A stretch of 64,000 nucleotides of DNA from Blautia liquoris (GCF_015159595.1 NZ_CP063304.1:1116001-1180000); one strand, 5' to 3'. Shown: positions 1-8,316, counted from the first letter of the stretch. Notes: generated by a model from the sequence alone, not told the origin. Numbers and translations are program-made.

Positions 1-106
1 AGGTTTTCTGTATATACGAAACACTACCTAACTGTATCGTGTATTGAAGTAGGAGAACGGATTTGCTACGCTTAATATGAAAATATTTATGAGAGGAGAA
101 CAACGA

Positions 107-478
107 ATGCTGCAGCAATCACATGCCGTATTACCGTCACCCAATGTAGAAAGAACGGCGGATTATTATGCAAATGTCTTGGGATTTAAGGTTGAAAAGT
201 ATTTACATTCAAAAGAAGCACATATTTGTCTTTACCGTGATAACACGGAAATAATATTAACAAAGGCAAATACTTTAAAAGTTTTTCCTAACAGAGCGTT
301 ATATGGATATGGCTATGATCTTTATATCATTGCGGATACCCAGGAAGACTTGCAAAAAGAATTTTTGTCAAAAGGTGCGAAAATTGTCCGTACTCTTCAA
401 GAAACGGACTATAATAACAAAGAGTTTGTATTAGAAGATATTGACGGAAGATGGATTGGGTTTGGGAAAAAGCAGTAA
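107..478 (+). CDS. VOC (glyoxalase/bleomycin-resistance fold) protein
   Basis: A 123-residue protein with the paired beta-alpha-beta-beta-beta layout of the vicinal-oxygen-chelate superfamily: His6 opens the first half, DYYANVLGFKV is the usual helix-strand after strand 1, and LEDIDGRWIGFG closes the second half. Members bind metals or small hydrophobic ligands and act as lyases, dioxygenases or drug-binding proteins; the substrate cannot be read here. The ATG at 107 is preferred over the in-frame ATG at 77 because GAGAGGAG lies about 8 bases upstream of it. The gene precedes an Ntn hydrolase by 34 bp, so the two may be co-transcribed. Confidence 0.75.
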   Translation: MLQQSHAVLPSPNVERTADYYANVLGFKVEKYLHSKEAHICLYRDNTEIILTKANTLKVFPNRALYGYGYDLYIIADTQEDLQKEFLSKGAKIVRTLQETDYNNKEFVLEDIDGRWIGFGKKQ

Positions 479-512
479 AATATGGGAGACAGAATTAAGG
501 AGATTTAATTTT

Positions 513-1211
513 ATGTGCACGAGATTTGTTTATAATGGAAATGATACCATTGTGGGATTTAACTTTGATATTGACCCCTCTGTATGGACACATACAATTA
601 TCAAAGAAAAAAACCGGTTTTATATTGGAATAAAAATGCCGGATAACAAATATCATTCCTTTCACGGAATAAATAAAAACGGTAATGTGGGTACGCTGCT
701 TTATGTGAACGGAAATGAAAATGGGAAATATACTGCAAGCAGAACGTGTTCTACGATTTCTGAATTAACAGAAGATTTCATCAAAGGAATACTTTCACTT
801 GATGATGTTCTGAATCTGGTACAAAAAAACAAGATTGTCTATGCTCCAGATGCTACTATGCAGGCTATGCTTTCGGATATGGATGGGCGTGTGCTTATTA
901 TCGAGCCGGGATTGGGGTACCGATTAGAGCAAGCGGGGTATTCGCTCATTACAAACTATTCGGTGTTAAGTCCCAAGGTAACCAGGCCATATATTGTGTC
1001 TGGAGATGATAGATTTGAAAGAGCTGACGAGCAACTTGAAGAATGTGACAATGACTTTTCCATTGCGAATGCATTTCATATATTGAAATCTGTAAAGCAA
1101 GAAGGACTTTGGGCAACAAGAGTTTCCTTTGTGTATTCTGTCAGAGAAAATAAAGTTTACTATGTATTGAACAATGACTTCGAAAATATAGCGGAATATC
1201 CATTTATTTGA
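513..1211 (+). CDS. Linear-amide C-N hydrolase-like protein (Ntn hydrolase, choloylglycine hydrolase family)
   Basis: The protein starts Met-Cys-Thr-Arg, so removal of Met exposes Cys2 as the N-terminal nucleophile typical of penicillin V acylases, bile-salt hydrolases and related amidases. GFNFDID at residues 15-21 matches the segment carrying the conserved Asp, but the Arg usual two or three residues before it is Phe16. At 232 residues it is much shorter than bile-salt hydrolases (about 320), so a bile-salt substrate is not implied. The ATG at 513 has AAGGAG 10 bases upstream; a longer in-frame reading from 441 would overlap the VOC gene and bury the Cys. The family call rests on the N-terminus and general pattern. 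Confidence 0.6.
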   Translation: MCTRFVYNGNDTIVGFNFDIDPSVWTHTIIKEKNRFYIGIKMPDNKYHSFHGINKNGNVGTLLYVNGNENGKYTASRTCSTISELTEDFIKGILSLDDVLNLVQKNKIVYAPDATMQAMLSDMDGRVLIIEPGLGYRLEQAGYSLITNYSVLSPKVTRPYIVSGDDRFERADEQLEECDNDFSIANAFHILKSVKQEGLWATRVSFVYSVRENKVYYVLNNDFENIAEYPFI

Positions 1212-1270
1212 TGGAAAAATACGGATAATTGATGTAAAATGTAATTAACAGTAAAAAAATATGTTAGGGT

Positions 1271-1444
1271 GTGATTATCTTTAATAAGTATCGCTATACA
1301 GAACAAGGTAAGATTCAAGTATTTATAATTGAAGCTCAAAAGAAAAAAAGCATCCTTAAAATGCTGGATAAATTTTCAATTAATAAAGCATGCTTGTTTC
1401 CGGAGATCTCGGATGTTACAGAATTTATTAAAGAGAAATATTAA
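1271..1444 (+). pseudogene. Remnant of an FRG-domain protein (C-terminal end only)
   Basis: A 57-residue open stretch reads FNKYRYTEQGKIQVFII, then a Lys-rich helix, then INKACLFPEISDVTEFIKEKY and a stop. This resembles the C-terminal end of FRG-domain proteins, where a Ser/Ile-Asn-Lys-Ala-x-Leu-Phe-Pro-Glu motif precedes the last helix. The family normally exceeds 200 residues. The only possible start is a GTG at 1271 with no good ribosome binding site, and no related coding lies upstream, so it is probably a decayed fragment. Confidence 0.6.
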
Positions 1445-1487
1445 ATAAAGAGCCGGATAATTGAAATCATTCGGGGAAAGAATAAAG

Positions 1488-2078
1488 ATGGAAGTGAATA
1501 TGATGACATTCGAAAAAATCAAACAGGAAATTATAGCCGATCCAATGAACGAATCCTATACAAAAATGGGAATTCCACCATTATTTAAAGCTTCTGTAGA
1601 TGCGCGTATTGTCATAGTTGGACAGGCACCAGGACGTAAAGCAGAAGCAACTCAGTTGTTTTGGAATGATTTAAGCGGAGACCGATTAAGAGAATGGATG
1701 GGAGTATCTCGCGAAACATTTTATAATACGGATCGGATTGCTCATCTGCCTATGGATTTCTATTATCCGGGAAAAGCGAAAAACGGCGATGTCCCGCCCA
1801 GAAAAGGCTTTGCAGAAAAATGGCATCCATGTTTACTGGATGAGATGCCCAATATTGAAACCATAATTTTAATCGGCAGCTATGCACAGAAATATTATTT
1901 AAATAAAAGACTGGAGAAAAGTTTAACTGAAACAGTAAGAAATTTTCAAAAATATTTACCGGAATATTTCCCCTTAGTTCATCCGTCTCCCTTAAATCTG
2001 GGCTGGCTGAAAAAGAATTCATGGTTTGAAATGGATGTTTTGCCTGTTCTAAAAGAAATTGTGGATAAGAATTTATAA
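1488..2078 (+). CDS. Uracil-DNA glycosylase family protein
   Basis: A 196-residue protein with the two hallmark loops of the UDG superfamily: VIVGQAPGRKA (GQAPG at residues 45-49), equivalent to the water-activating/backbone loop, and LVHPSPLN near residue 170, equivalent to the HPS DNA-insertion loop. Family members excise uracil from DNA in base-excision repair, although this small soluble clade has not always been shown to be active. Only one Cys is present, so it is not a 4Fe-4S type 4/5 enzyme. ATG 1488 has CGGGGAAAG upstream; ATG 1500 or 1503 are alternatives, and the TTG at 1461 is less likely. Confidence 0.75.
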   Translation: MEVNMMTFEKIKQEIIADPMNESYTKMGIPPLFKASVDARIVIVGQAPGRKAEATQLFWNDLSGDRLREWMGVSRETFYNTDRIAHLPMDFYYPGKAKNGDVPPRKGFAEKWHPCLLDEMPNIETIILIGSYAQKYYLNKRLEKSLTETVRNFQKYLPEYFPLVHPSPLNLGWLKKNSWFEMDVLPVLKEIVDKNL

Positions 2079-2122
2079 GGAAACCTTAACTAACATTTAT
2101 AAAGAAAGAAGGAGCCGACAAT

Positions 2123-2893
2123 ATGTCTAAAATGCCGATGCTGTTTATAGGCCACGGTTCGCCGATGAATGCAATAGAAGATAATAGTTATACCAGGACC
2201 TGGGGAAAAATGGTGAAGGAAATACCTAAGCCAGAGTCCATCATATCAATCTCAGCTCATTGGTTTACAAAAGGAACTAGGATCATGAACGAGGAAAATC
2301 CCAAGACGGTCTATGATATGTACGGATTTCCCGAAAAGCTATATGAGATTCTGTATAATGCTCCCGGTAATCCAAAACTTGCAGGAGATGTAAAAAGATT
2401 AATTAGCAGGCAAAGTGTATTTGACAATTCCTGGGGTATTGACCACGGGACTTGGTCTGTGCTGGTTCATATGTACCCCGAAAAGGAAATTCCAGTCTTT
2501 CAAATCAGTATAGATGCCTCTGCGCCGCCGGAGGTGCATTATCAGATTGGTAAGGAGCTGAAATCCTTAAGACAACAAGGCGTTCTTCTGTTTGGTACCG
2601 GAAATATCGTTCATAATCTGCGGAGGGTTGACTGGGAAATGGATGACAAAGGGTTTGATTGGGCTTATCAGTTCGACGATTATATCAAAGAGAATATCAA
2701 AAATAGAAATTATGAAAATGTCATTCATTATATGGATTTAGGAGAAACGGCAAGGTTAGCTGTACCTATGCCGGATCACTTTAACCCAATCTTATACATA
2801 TTGGGCGCCGCCGATCAGGAGGATAAGATATCGGTCTATAACAACAGCTGCGTAATGGGTTCTTTATCTATGACGAGTTATTTATTTAGCTAG
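2123..2893 (+). CDS. Class III extradiol ring-cleavage dioxygenase (DODA/YgiD type)
   Basis: The 256-residue protein matches the LigB/DODA-type dioxygenases. It carries FIGHGSPMNAI (His11), SISAHWFT (His about 47), GTGNIVHNLR and PMPDHFNPILYILGA, which supply the metal and catalytic histidines of the YgiD-like family. Characterised members open aromatic ortho-diols such as L-DOPA with non-haem metal and O2. An O2-dependent reaction would be odd in a strict anaerobe, so the physiological role is uncertain. AAGGAG lies 9-10 bases before the ATG, and a terminator follows at 2914. Length is close to the family norm. Confidence 0.85.
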   Translation: MSKMPMLFIGHGSPMNAIEDNSYTRTWGKMVKEIPKPESIISISAHWFTKGTRIMNEENPKTVYDMYGFPEKLYEILYNAPGNPKLAGDVKRLISRQSVFDNSWGIDHGTWSVLVHMYPEKEIPVFQISIDASAPPEVHYQIGKELKSLRQQGVLLFGTGNIVHNLRRVDWEMDDKGFDWAYQFDDYIKENIKNRNYENVIHYMDLGETARLAVPMPDHFNPILYILGAADQEDKISVYNNSCVMGSLSMTSYLFS

Positions 2894-2913
2894 AACGGCA
2901 CGCAGCAAATACT

Positions 2914-2945
2914 TCAAAATGTCCCAGTTCTTAGGGGCATTTTTA
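2914..2945 (+). terminator. Rho-independent terminator after the dioxygenase
   Basis: AAAATGTCCC and GGGGCATTTT pair around an 8-base loop and run into TTTTTATT, about 20 bases after the dioxygenase stop. Confidence 0.75.
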
Positions 2946-2977
2946 TTATAATTATGAAAAGTGAGATTTTTAAATGA

Positions 2978-3424
2978 AGATTTTTAAGGGAGGGTCTGTT
3001 TAAAGTCGGAATCAGTTCGATAGGAAAAGATTTTTTAAAACTTCGGTACTCTTATTTTCAGGCAGTTGCGGCCTATGAAATTGGAAGTCAAAAGGACGGC
3101 TTCTTCTGGCGTTTCAAATTTGATGACTATGTGCTTCAATATATTTTTGCTCAGAGTACGAGGGATATTCCTAAAGATATGGTAAGCAGCAAAAAAATTG
3201 GGATATTAAATGAATATGACAAAGAGCATCATGCAAAATTATCTTTGACATTAAAAGTTTATTTTGAAAATAATATGAGTCTTACAAGGACTTCAAATAG
3301 TCTTCAAATTCATCGAACCACACTGATTTACCGGCTGGACCGTATAAAGAATTTAGTTGATGCGGACTTTGATGATCCGATGCAGCGCTTTTTCCTTTTA
3401 TGGTCCTATTACCTTATGGAGTAG
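2978..3424 (+). pseudogene. Truncated PucR/CdaR-type transcriptional regulator (C-terminal part)
   Basis: The reading frame is open from 2978, just after an in-frame TGA, and encodes VGISSIGKDFLKLRYSY followed by a Gln-Ala helix. This is typical of the central region of PucR regulators. After it comes the PucR C-terminal helix-turn-helix: LSLTLKVYFENNMSLTRTS, then IHRTTLIYRLDRIKNL. The several hundred N-terminal residues are absent and no start with a ribosome binding site is present; the GTG at 3131 would cut the domain. It is probably a decayed regulator. Its intact neighbour at 3566 is a UroD-like methyltransferase, a type often found beside such regulators. Confidence 0.7.
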
Positions 3425-3565
3425 GTGGCTGCCGGGGAAAATGATATGAATTCCTACGCTTTATCGGAAATACTATATGAAATTGCTATTATTTAAAGAA
3501 TTTACACAAGACCCTGTGGGAATCTATAATATGAATGTAGTATTAAAAAAACAGGAGGTATTATC

Positions 3566-4558
3566 ATGATGACTGCCCGTGAAAATTATCTGGCATTATG
3601 TAACGGAAAGAAGCCTGAACGCCTGGTTAACCAGTATGAGCCTTTTGAATTTGTTCTGCGTGATCCCCTTTTATATGATTTTTATTTTGGCTGCTATATT
3701 GAGGGACAAGATACATTAAATCCCTTTGGTGTGACGATCCGTTGGAAAAAAGGAGAGCATGCCGGAATGCCGTATGTTACGGAGAAGACAAAAGTGATTC
3801 AGGATGTTACAGAGTGGAAAAAATATATTAAAATGCCTGGTTTAGAGCATACGGAAGAAGAATGGGCGGCTGCAAAAGAAGACCTTGCAAAAATTGACCG
3901 TAAAGAGAAATTAGCCACAGGACTGATGGTCAGCGGTATTTTTGAAACAGCACATTCCCTGATGGGTTTTGAAGATACTCTGATGAATTTTTTGTTAGAA
4001 CCAGAAGCAATGAATGAACTTTTCGATTATCTGTTTGAATTCAAGATGGAATATGCGAAACAGCTGCTTGACCATTTGGAGCTTGACGTCATATTGTCAC
4101 ATGATGACTGGGGAGGAAAGGACAGACTTTTCTTCAGCAAGGATGTGTTTGACGAATTTCTTAAACCCAGATATGAAAAACTGTATGGATATATTACATC
4201 CCGTGGAGTACAGGTTGTACATCGCTCGGATAGCTGGTGTGAAAGCATTGTCCCGGACATGGTGGATATTCATGTTACCACGTGGCAGGGAGTTCTGCCG
4301 GGCAATAATATTCTGAAACTTCAGAAAGAACTTGACGGTAAGCTAATACTGATGGGTGGAATTGATTCAATTATTGATATGGCTGATTGGAAAGAAGAAG
4401 TTGTAAGAAAAGAAGCCAGAAGAGCATGTGAGGAGTATGGGCCGGGCGGAGGATTTATACCAAGTATTACCTATGGTCTTCCAGAATCAATTTTCCCGGG
4501 TGTTTTTGAATGTATCACAGACGAAATAAGCCGTTATAATGAAGAACATAAGTGCTGA
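3566..4558 (+). CDS. Uroporphyrinogen decarboxylase-like (MtaA/UroD superfamily) protein
   Basis: The 330-residue protein has the UroD TIM-barrel layout: an N-terminal MTARENYLALCNGKKPERL segment, a central LSHDDWGGKDRLFFS, a VVHRSDSWCESIVPDMVDIHV strand and a C-terminal LMGGIDS. It is not a true haem-pathway HemE. This branch contains corrinoid-dependent methyltransferases and O-demethylase partners. The usual His-x-Cys-Gly zinc motif is replaced by His-Arg-Ser-Asp with a Cys four positions later. AGGAGG stands 8-10 bases upstream of the double ATG. It follows a broken PucR-type regulator, and a terminator follows it. The substrate is unknown. Confidence 0.75.
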   Translation: MMTARENYLALCNGKKPERLVNQYEPFEFVLRDPLLYDFYFGCYIEGQDTLNPFGVTIRWKKGEHAGMPYVTEKTKVIQDVTEWKKYIKMPGLEHTEEEWAAAKEDLAKIDRKEKLATGLMVSGIFETAHSLMGFEDTLMNFLLEPEAMNELFDYLFEFKMEYAKQLLDHLELDVILSHDDWGGKDRLFFSKDVFDEFLKPRYEKLYGYITSRGVQVVHRSDSWCESIVPDMVDIHVTTWQGVLPGNNILKLQKELDGKLILMGGIDSIIDMADWKEEVVRKEARRACEEYGPGGGFIPSITYGLPESIFPGVFECITDEISRYNEEHKC

Positions 4559-4567
4559 TTCGAAGAT

Positions 4568-4604
4568 AAATCTCGTCCTTTTGAAAAGGGGCGGGATTTT
4601 TTAT
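4568..4604 (+). terminator. Rho-independent terminator after the UroD-like gene
   Basis: AAATCTCGTCC pairs with GGGCGGGATTT, with one wobble, and TTTTTT follows; it lies 10 bases after the stop codon. Confidence 0.8.
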
Positions 4605-4769
4605 CTTAGAGTGAAAAAGAAAAGTAATTGTATGTTTTCTGTGATAAAATAAACATTAAATAGTGGTGAATTTTCTGCGATAATGGCTTTTATTATTTTG
4701 CTTATTTTGTTAAACTATAAGATATATGAAGCAGAGAAGAAAAATATATAGAGAAAAGAGGGGTTCAGT

Positions 4770-5243
4770 GTGAAAGAAGGGATTATTTATCATGGAAGTC
4801 AGGAAATAGTACAATCCCCTGTAATTAAAATTGCTAAGTATAATAAGGATTTTTATTATGGATTTTATTGCACCATAATGAAAGAGCAGGCAGAAAGATG
4901 GGCGGTAAGATATAGTGGTCGTGGAATTATCAACGAATATTTATTTCAACCAGATTCATCATTAGAGATTCTGCAATTTAATGAAATGACTGAAGAATGG
5001 CTTGATTTCATTGTGGCCTGCAGGCTTGGCAAACCGCATGATTATGATATTGTTGAAGGTCCAATGGCAAATGACACTATATATAACTATGTTCAAAACT
5101 TTGTTGATGGAAAAATATCTCGAGAAGCGTTCTGGGCGTTGGCAAAATTTAAGAAACCGACACATCAAATAAGCTTTCATACAGCAAAGGCGTTGACTAC
5201 ACTTCAATTTATGAAAGGGGATGAAGTATATGATGAAGAATGA
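4770..5243 (+). CDS. DUF3990-family protein, possibly ADP-ribosyltransferase-like
   Basis: A 157-residue protein with the DUF3990 pattern: IIYHGSQEIVQSP at the N-terminus, then NKDFYYGFYCTIMKEQAERWA, then a C-terminal KKPTHQISFHTAKALTTLQF. The Tyr-His-Gly and Gly-Phe-Tyr-x-Thr motifs resemble the H and Y motifs of H-Y-E-type ADP-ribosyltransferases; that is an inference from pattern, and no clear catalytic Glu can be placed. Its GTG (4770) follows AGAGGGG. The last codons overlap the next gene by 14 bases, so the two proteins are translationally coupled. Activity is unproven. Confidence 0.65.
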   Translation: MKEGIIYHGSQEIVQSPVIKIAKYNKDFYYGFYCTIMKEQAERWAVRYSGRGIINEYLFQPDSSLEILQFNEMTEEWLDFIVACRLGKPHDYDIVEGPMANDTIYNYVQNFVDGKISREAFWALAKFKKPTHQISFHTAKALTTLQFMKGDEVYDEE

Positions 5244-5664
5244 TAGCGATTTATTTTTTTCCTGTAGTCTAATTGAATATATAGGGCGTCAATGCAAATT
5301 ACAGAGAAAACAGGTAATAGAATATTTGGGAAGAGAGTATTTAAAGCGAATATATAAGTATGCAGGGACACTTCATTGTGAGCCAATCCAAAAAGTTGCA
5401 GATGACTATATTGAAATGCGTAAAATTCCGGTAGGAGATTTTGATAATATAAAAGCATGCAAATATGAAGTACCCGATTATTGGGCAATAGGAGAAGTAT
5501 ATGAAAGACTGATAGAGGATGTAAGCGGAGATGATATTATTGAGACATTGATTGAAGTATATAACTCATGGATAAGTGATGCTATTTCAAACTTTAATTC
5601 GGATTTTTATTATCAATCAAGAGAGTATATTTTTAAATGCTATCAACAGGGGGAATTATTATAG
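5230..5664 (+). CDS. DUF3791-like partner of the DUF3990 gene
   Basis: A 144-residue protein. Its first half (FFSCSLIEYIGRQCKLQRKQ and on through a Leu-His near residue 50 to DDYIE) resembles the short helical DUF3791 family that accompanies DUF3990 genes. The second half, from KIPVGDFDNIKACKYEVPDY, is not recognised with confidence. It overlaps the end of the preceding gene. ATG 5230 is preferred because AAGGGG ends 9 bases before it. Tight coupling to a putative enzyme suggests an antitoxin, immunity or substrate-adaptor role, but nothing in the sequence proves it. A terminator closes the pair. Confidence 0.5.
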   Translation: MMKNDSDLFFSCSLIEYIGRQCKLQRKQVIEYLGREYLKRIYKYAGTLHCEPIQKVADDYIEMRKIPVGDFDNIKACKYEVPDYWAIGEVYERLIEDVSGDDIIETLIEVYNSWISDAISNFNSDFYYQSREYIFKCYQQGELL

Positions 5665-5694
5665 GTTTACAGGTTACACAATCAGGCAGTTGTT

Positions 5695-5739
5695 AACCTG
5701 CGGATGTCGGAATCATTTCAACATCTGCAGGTCTTTTTT
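5695..5739 (+). terminator. Rho-independent terminator after the DUF3990/DUF3791-like pair
   Basis: ACCTGCGGATGT pairs with ACATCTGCAGGT, with one mismatch, and CTTTTTT follows. It separates this pair from the WYL-regulator operon. Confidence 0.75.
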
Positions 5740-5762
5740 AATTTCAGAAAAAATGATAAAAT

Positions 5763-5786
5763 AACATGACACATAGCTGTCGTGTT
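5763..5786. promoter_or_regulatory. Operator of the WYL regulator (site 1)
   Basis: The half-sites AACATGACA and TGTCGTGTT form an inverted repeat (8 of 9 positions) around 6 bases. A second copy at 8713-8736 is identical at 19 of 24 positions. In both places a -10-like hexamer starts exactly 32 bases from the first base of the site (TATGAT at 5795; TATATT at 8745), with no clear -35 box. That geometry suggests a regulator bound over the -35 region, most simply the WYL protein encoded 35 bases downstream. Confidence 0.6.
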
Positions 5787-5820
5787 AGATTTGATATGAT
5801 ACGAAATACAAGGAGTTCCT

Positions 5821-6732
5821 ATGAAGATAGACAGGCTGATTGGAATTCTTTCTGTATTATTACAGAAAGAAAGGGTAACGGCACCAGAACTGGCAGAAAA
5901 GTTCGAGGTATCAAGAAGAACCATTAACAGAGATATCGAAGATTTATGTAAAGCAGGAATCCCGATTCATACCATGCAGGGGTCTGGAGGCGGTATCTGC
6001 ATTATGGATGGATACCGGATGGATCGTACATTGCTGACTTCCAAAGATATGCAGGTGATCCTTGCGGGCCTTCGGAGTCTGGACAGTGTAAGCGGAAGCC
6101 GTTATTATGGGCAGCTTATGGAGAAGCTTAAAATCGGATCATCGAATTTGGTAAGCGGAAGGGATTCCATACTGATTGATCTGTCCTCCTGGTACAAGGC
6201 CGCCCTGGCCCCGAAGATTGAGTTAATACAGGATGCGATTGAGGCGAAAAAGCTTTTACGATTTCATTACTTTGCACCGGGTGGTGACAGTGTAAGAGAG
6301 GTGGAACCTTATTACCTGATATTTAAGTGGTCAAGCTGGTATGTGTGGGGATGGTGTACAAAAAGAAAGGATTTTCGATTATTTAAGCTGAATCGGATGG
6401 ATATGCCGGAAAAATGTGAGATTGGGTTTATGCCCAGAGAGGCAATGCTCCCGGACCTATCGGTGGAGAAGATTTTTCCGGGAGAAATCAAGGTAAAGGC
6501 ACTGTTTGCACCCGAGGTGAAATGGAGACTGGTAGAGGAATTTGGATCATCTTGCTTCAAAGAACAGGAGGATGGCAGGCTTTTATTTCAGGCAGATTAT
6601 ACCGACTTTGAGAATCTGTTCAGCTGGCTTCTTACTTTTGGGAGTAAGGTGGAGGTACTTGAACCTGTAAGTGCACGGAACGGACTTCTGAAAACTGCAA
6701 AAAGCATCATAAATATTTATGAGAAAGGATGA
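5821..6732 (+). CDS. HTH/WYL-domain transcriptional regulator (YafY type)
   Basis: A 303-residue regulator. Residues 1-55 form an N-terminal winged helix-turn-helix (PELAEKFEVSRRTINRDIED). A central WYL domain is marked by LLRFHYFAPGG and EPYYLIFKWSSWYVWGW (about 140-190), and a C-terminal WCX-like extension ends the protein. WYL regulators sense small ligands through the WYL fold. AAGGAG precedes the ATG. The gene overlaps the area of the next start (VOC, 6738), so regulator, VOC and GyrI-like genes form one operon. An inverted repeat directly upstream, repeated before the ClbS-like gene, suggests it controls both transcription units. Confidence 0.88.
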   Translation: MKIDRLIGILSVLLQKERVTAPELAEKFEVSRRTINRDIEDLCKAGIPIHTMQGSGGGICIMDGYRMDRTLLTSKDMQVILAGLRSLDSVSGSRYYGQLMEKLKIGSSNLVSGRDSILIDLSSWYKAALAPKIELIQDAIEAKKLLRFHYFAPGGDSVREVEPYYLIFKWSSWYVWGWCTKRKDFRLFKLNRMDMPEKCEIGFMPREAMLPDLSVEKIFPGEIKVKALFAPEVKWRLVEEFGSSCFKEQEDGRLLFQADYTDFENLFSWLLTFGSKVEVLEPVSARNGLLKTAKSIINIYEKG

Positions 6733-6737
6733 GGATA

Positions 6738-7127
6738 ATGAAATTAGACGGATTTGGAATTATGGTAGATGATATGGCAGTGATGATTAGATTTTACAGA
6801 GAGGTTCTTGGTTTTGAGATTAAGGAGGACGAAAATACATCAAATGTGTTTTTGGAAAAGGACGGAACGCTGTTTCTGCTTTATGGAAAAAAAGATTTTG
6901 AAAAGATGACAGGCAGAGGGTTTTCTTACTGCACGGGCGTCAATGGACATTATGAAATTGCAATGAGTGTGGAAAATTATGCGGCGGTGGATAGAGCTTA
7001 TGAGGAGGTAGTAAGAGCCGGAGCACAAAGTATCATGGAACCTGCAACAGAACCTTGGGGACAGCGTACTTGTTATATCGCTGATCCGGAGGGAAACTTA
7101 ATTGAAATTGGCTCATTTACGGAATAG
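6738..7127 (+). CDS. VOC family protein (glyoxalase-like)
   Basis: A 129-residue VOC protein: MVDDMAVMIRFYREVLGFEI in the first motif and EPWGQRTCYIADPEGNLIEIG in the second, ending in the metal-ligand Glu of the family. ATG 6738 is preferred over 6729 because AAAGGA is correctly spaced for it. The start sits only 5 bases after the regulator stop, so translation is likely coupled. Homologues in similar positions are drug-binding or detoxification proteins; the substrate here is unknown. Confidence 0.85.
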   Translation: MKLDGFGIMVDDMAVMIRFYREVLGFEIKEDENTSNVFLEKDGTLFLLYGKKDFEKMTGRGFSYCTGVNGHYEIAMSVENYAAVDRAYEEVVRAGAQSIMEPATEPWGQRTCYIADPEGNLIEIGSFTE

Positions 7128-7149
7128 GAGACAGATATGAAAAAGTGGT

Positions 7150-7605
7150 ATGATGAAGACGGTAGAGAAACCGGCCAGTGGGACAGCGACAAAAGATATC
7201 AGTGCATTTTGGGATGCATGTGCAGAGGATGGTTCTACAAGAGAGATATGCAGTTATTTTCCCAAAATGCCAAAGATGGAGGGAATGCTCGGAATCTGTT
7301 TTTCAGGAGGTATGGAAGCATTGAAATTTCCTTATGGCATTGGTGTGGAGTATGACGGAAGACCAGTTGTACATGATAATCTGGAAATTGTAGAGATTCC
7401 GGCTCATACTTATGCGGTATTTACCTGTAAGGGAAAGATGCCGGAAGCATTCGTAACAACCTACAAAAAGATTGTTTCAGAGTTCTTTCCGCAAAGTGAC
7501 AGGTATGAGTATGGGCAAGGCATTGAGCTTGAAGTGTATCCATCAGAAAAGGTCGATGATCCGAACTATACCTGCGAAACCTGGATTGCAGTAAATGAAA
7601 AGTAA
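7150..7605 (+). CDS. GyrI-like/effector-binding domain protein with a disturbed N-terminus
   Basis: From VEKPASGT onward the protein follows the GyrI-like small-molecule-binding fold: ISAFWDACAEDGS, MLGICFSGG, FPYGIGVEY, IVEIPAHTYAVFTCKGKMPEA, and a C-terminal ELEVYPSEKVDDPNYTCETWIAV. The good ribosome binding site (TAGGAGACA) serves an ATG at 7137 in another frame, MKKWYDED..., which would join the domain only through a frameshift near 7155. The ATG at 7150 has no Shine-Dalgarno sequence. The first strand-loop of the domain is also shorter than usual. The gene is either recently frameshifted or starts weakly at 7147/7150. It is third in the WYL-regulator operon. Confidence 0.65.
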   Translation: MMKTVEKPASGTATKDISAFWDACAEDGSTREICSYFPKMPKMEGMLGICFSGGMEALKFPYGIGVEYDGRPVVHDNLEIVEIPAHTYAVFTCKGKMPEAFVTTYKKIVSEFFPQSDRYEYGQGIELEVYPSEKVDDPNYTCETWIAVNEK

Positions 7606-7776
7606 ATTAAGACTTCAGAGTTCTTAAAATAGTACAAATGAGGCAGGCGGTACCCGTTGGAGATTGATTTCTCTGGCGGGTATTTTTGGCGCAGGCGGGG
7701 GATAAAAAGCAGAAAGAAAATGACAAATGCTAAGTTTCATGGTAACATAAAGCAAAATCAGAAGGTGGTGGAGCAG

Positions 7777-8316
7777 ATGGAATTATATACAAATCGATTG
7801 ATTCTCCGTCCGTGGCTGGAATCGGATGCAGAGAACCTATACAGATATGCGAAAGACCCACAGGTAGGCCCGGTTGCCGGATGGCCGCCGCATACCAGTG
7901 TGGATAACAGCAGAGAAATAATAAAAGATGTTTTGTCTGCAGATGAGACATATGCAGTCTGCCTGAAAAGCGATGGCAAAGCGATTGGAAGTATCGGATT
8001 GATGATTGGAGAAGCAAGTAATCTCGATATTCCAAACAATGAGGGAGAAATAGGATATTGGATTGGAGTTCCTTTTTGGGGGCAAGGCCTTATCCCGGAA
8101 GCCTGCGAAGAGCTTATTCGTTATGCATTTGAAGAATTGAAATTGGATAAGCTATGGTGCGGTTATTTTGATGGTAATCAAAAATCAAAGCGAGTACAGG
8201 AAAAGTGCGGCTTCGTATATCACCATACGAATAAAGATATTCATTGGAAACTGATGGATGACATCAGAACGGAGCACATTACCTGTATGACCAGAGAGAA
8301 TCAATTGGAGGAGTGA
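7777..8316 (+). CDS. GNAT family N-acetyltransferase (RimJ/RimL-like)
   Basis: A 179-residue acetyltransferase with the RimJ-type opening [21 protein letters not shown], the [18 protein letters not shown] acetyl-CoA-binding segment (Q-x-x-G-like loop) and the C-terminal [13 protein letters not shown] helix. It transfers an acetyl group from acetyl-CoA to an amine of a protein or small molecule. ATG 7777 follows GAAGGTGGTGG; a longer in-frame reading from 7657 has no support. The next gene starts 3 bases after its stop. Confidence 0.85.
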   Translation: MELYTNRLILRPWLESDAENLYRYAKDPQVGPVAGWPPHTSVDNSREIIKDVLSADETYAVCLKSDGKAIGSIGLMIGEASNLDIPNNEGEIGYWIGVPFWGQGLIPEACEELIRYAFEELKLDKLWCGYFDGNQKSKRVQEKCGFVYHHTNKDIHWKLMDDIRTEHITCMTRENQLEE

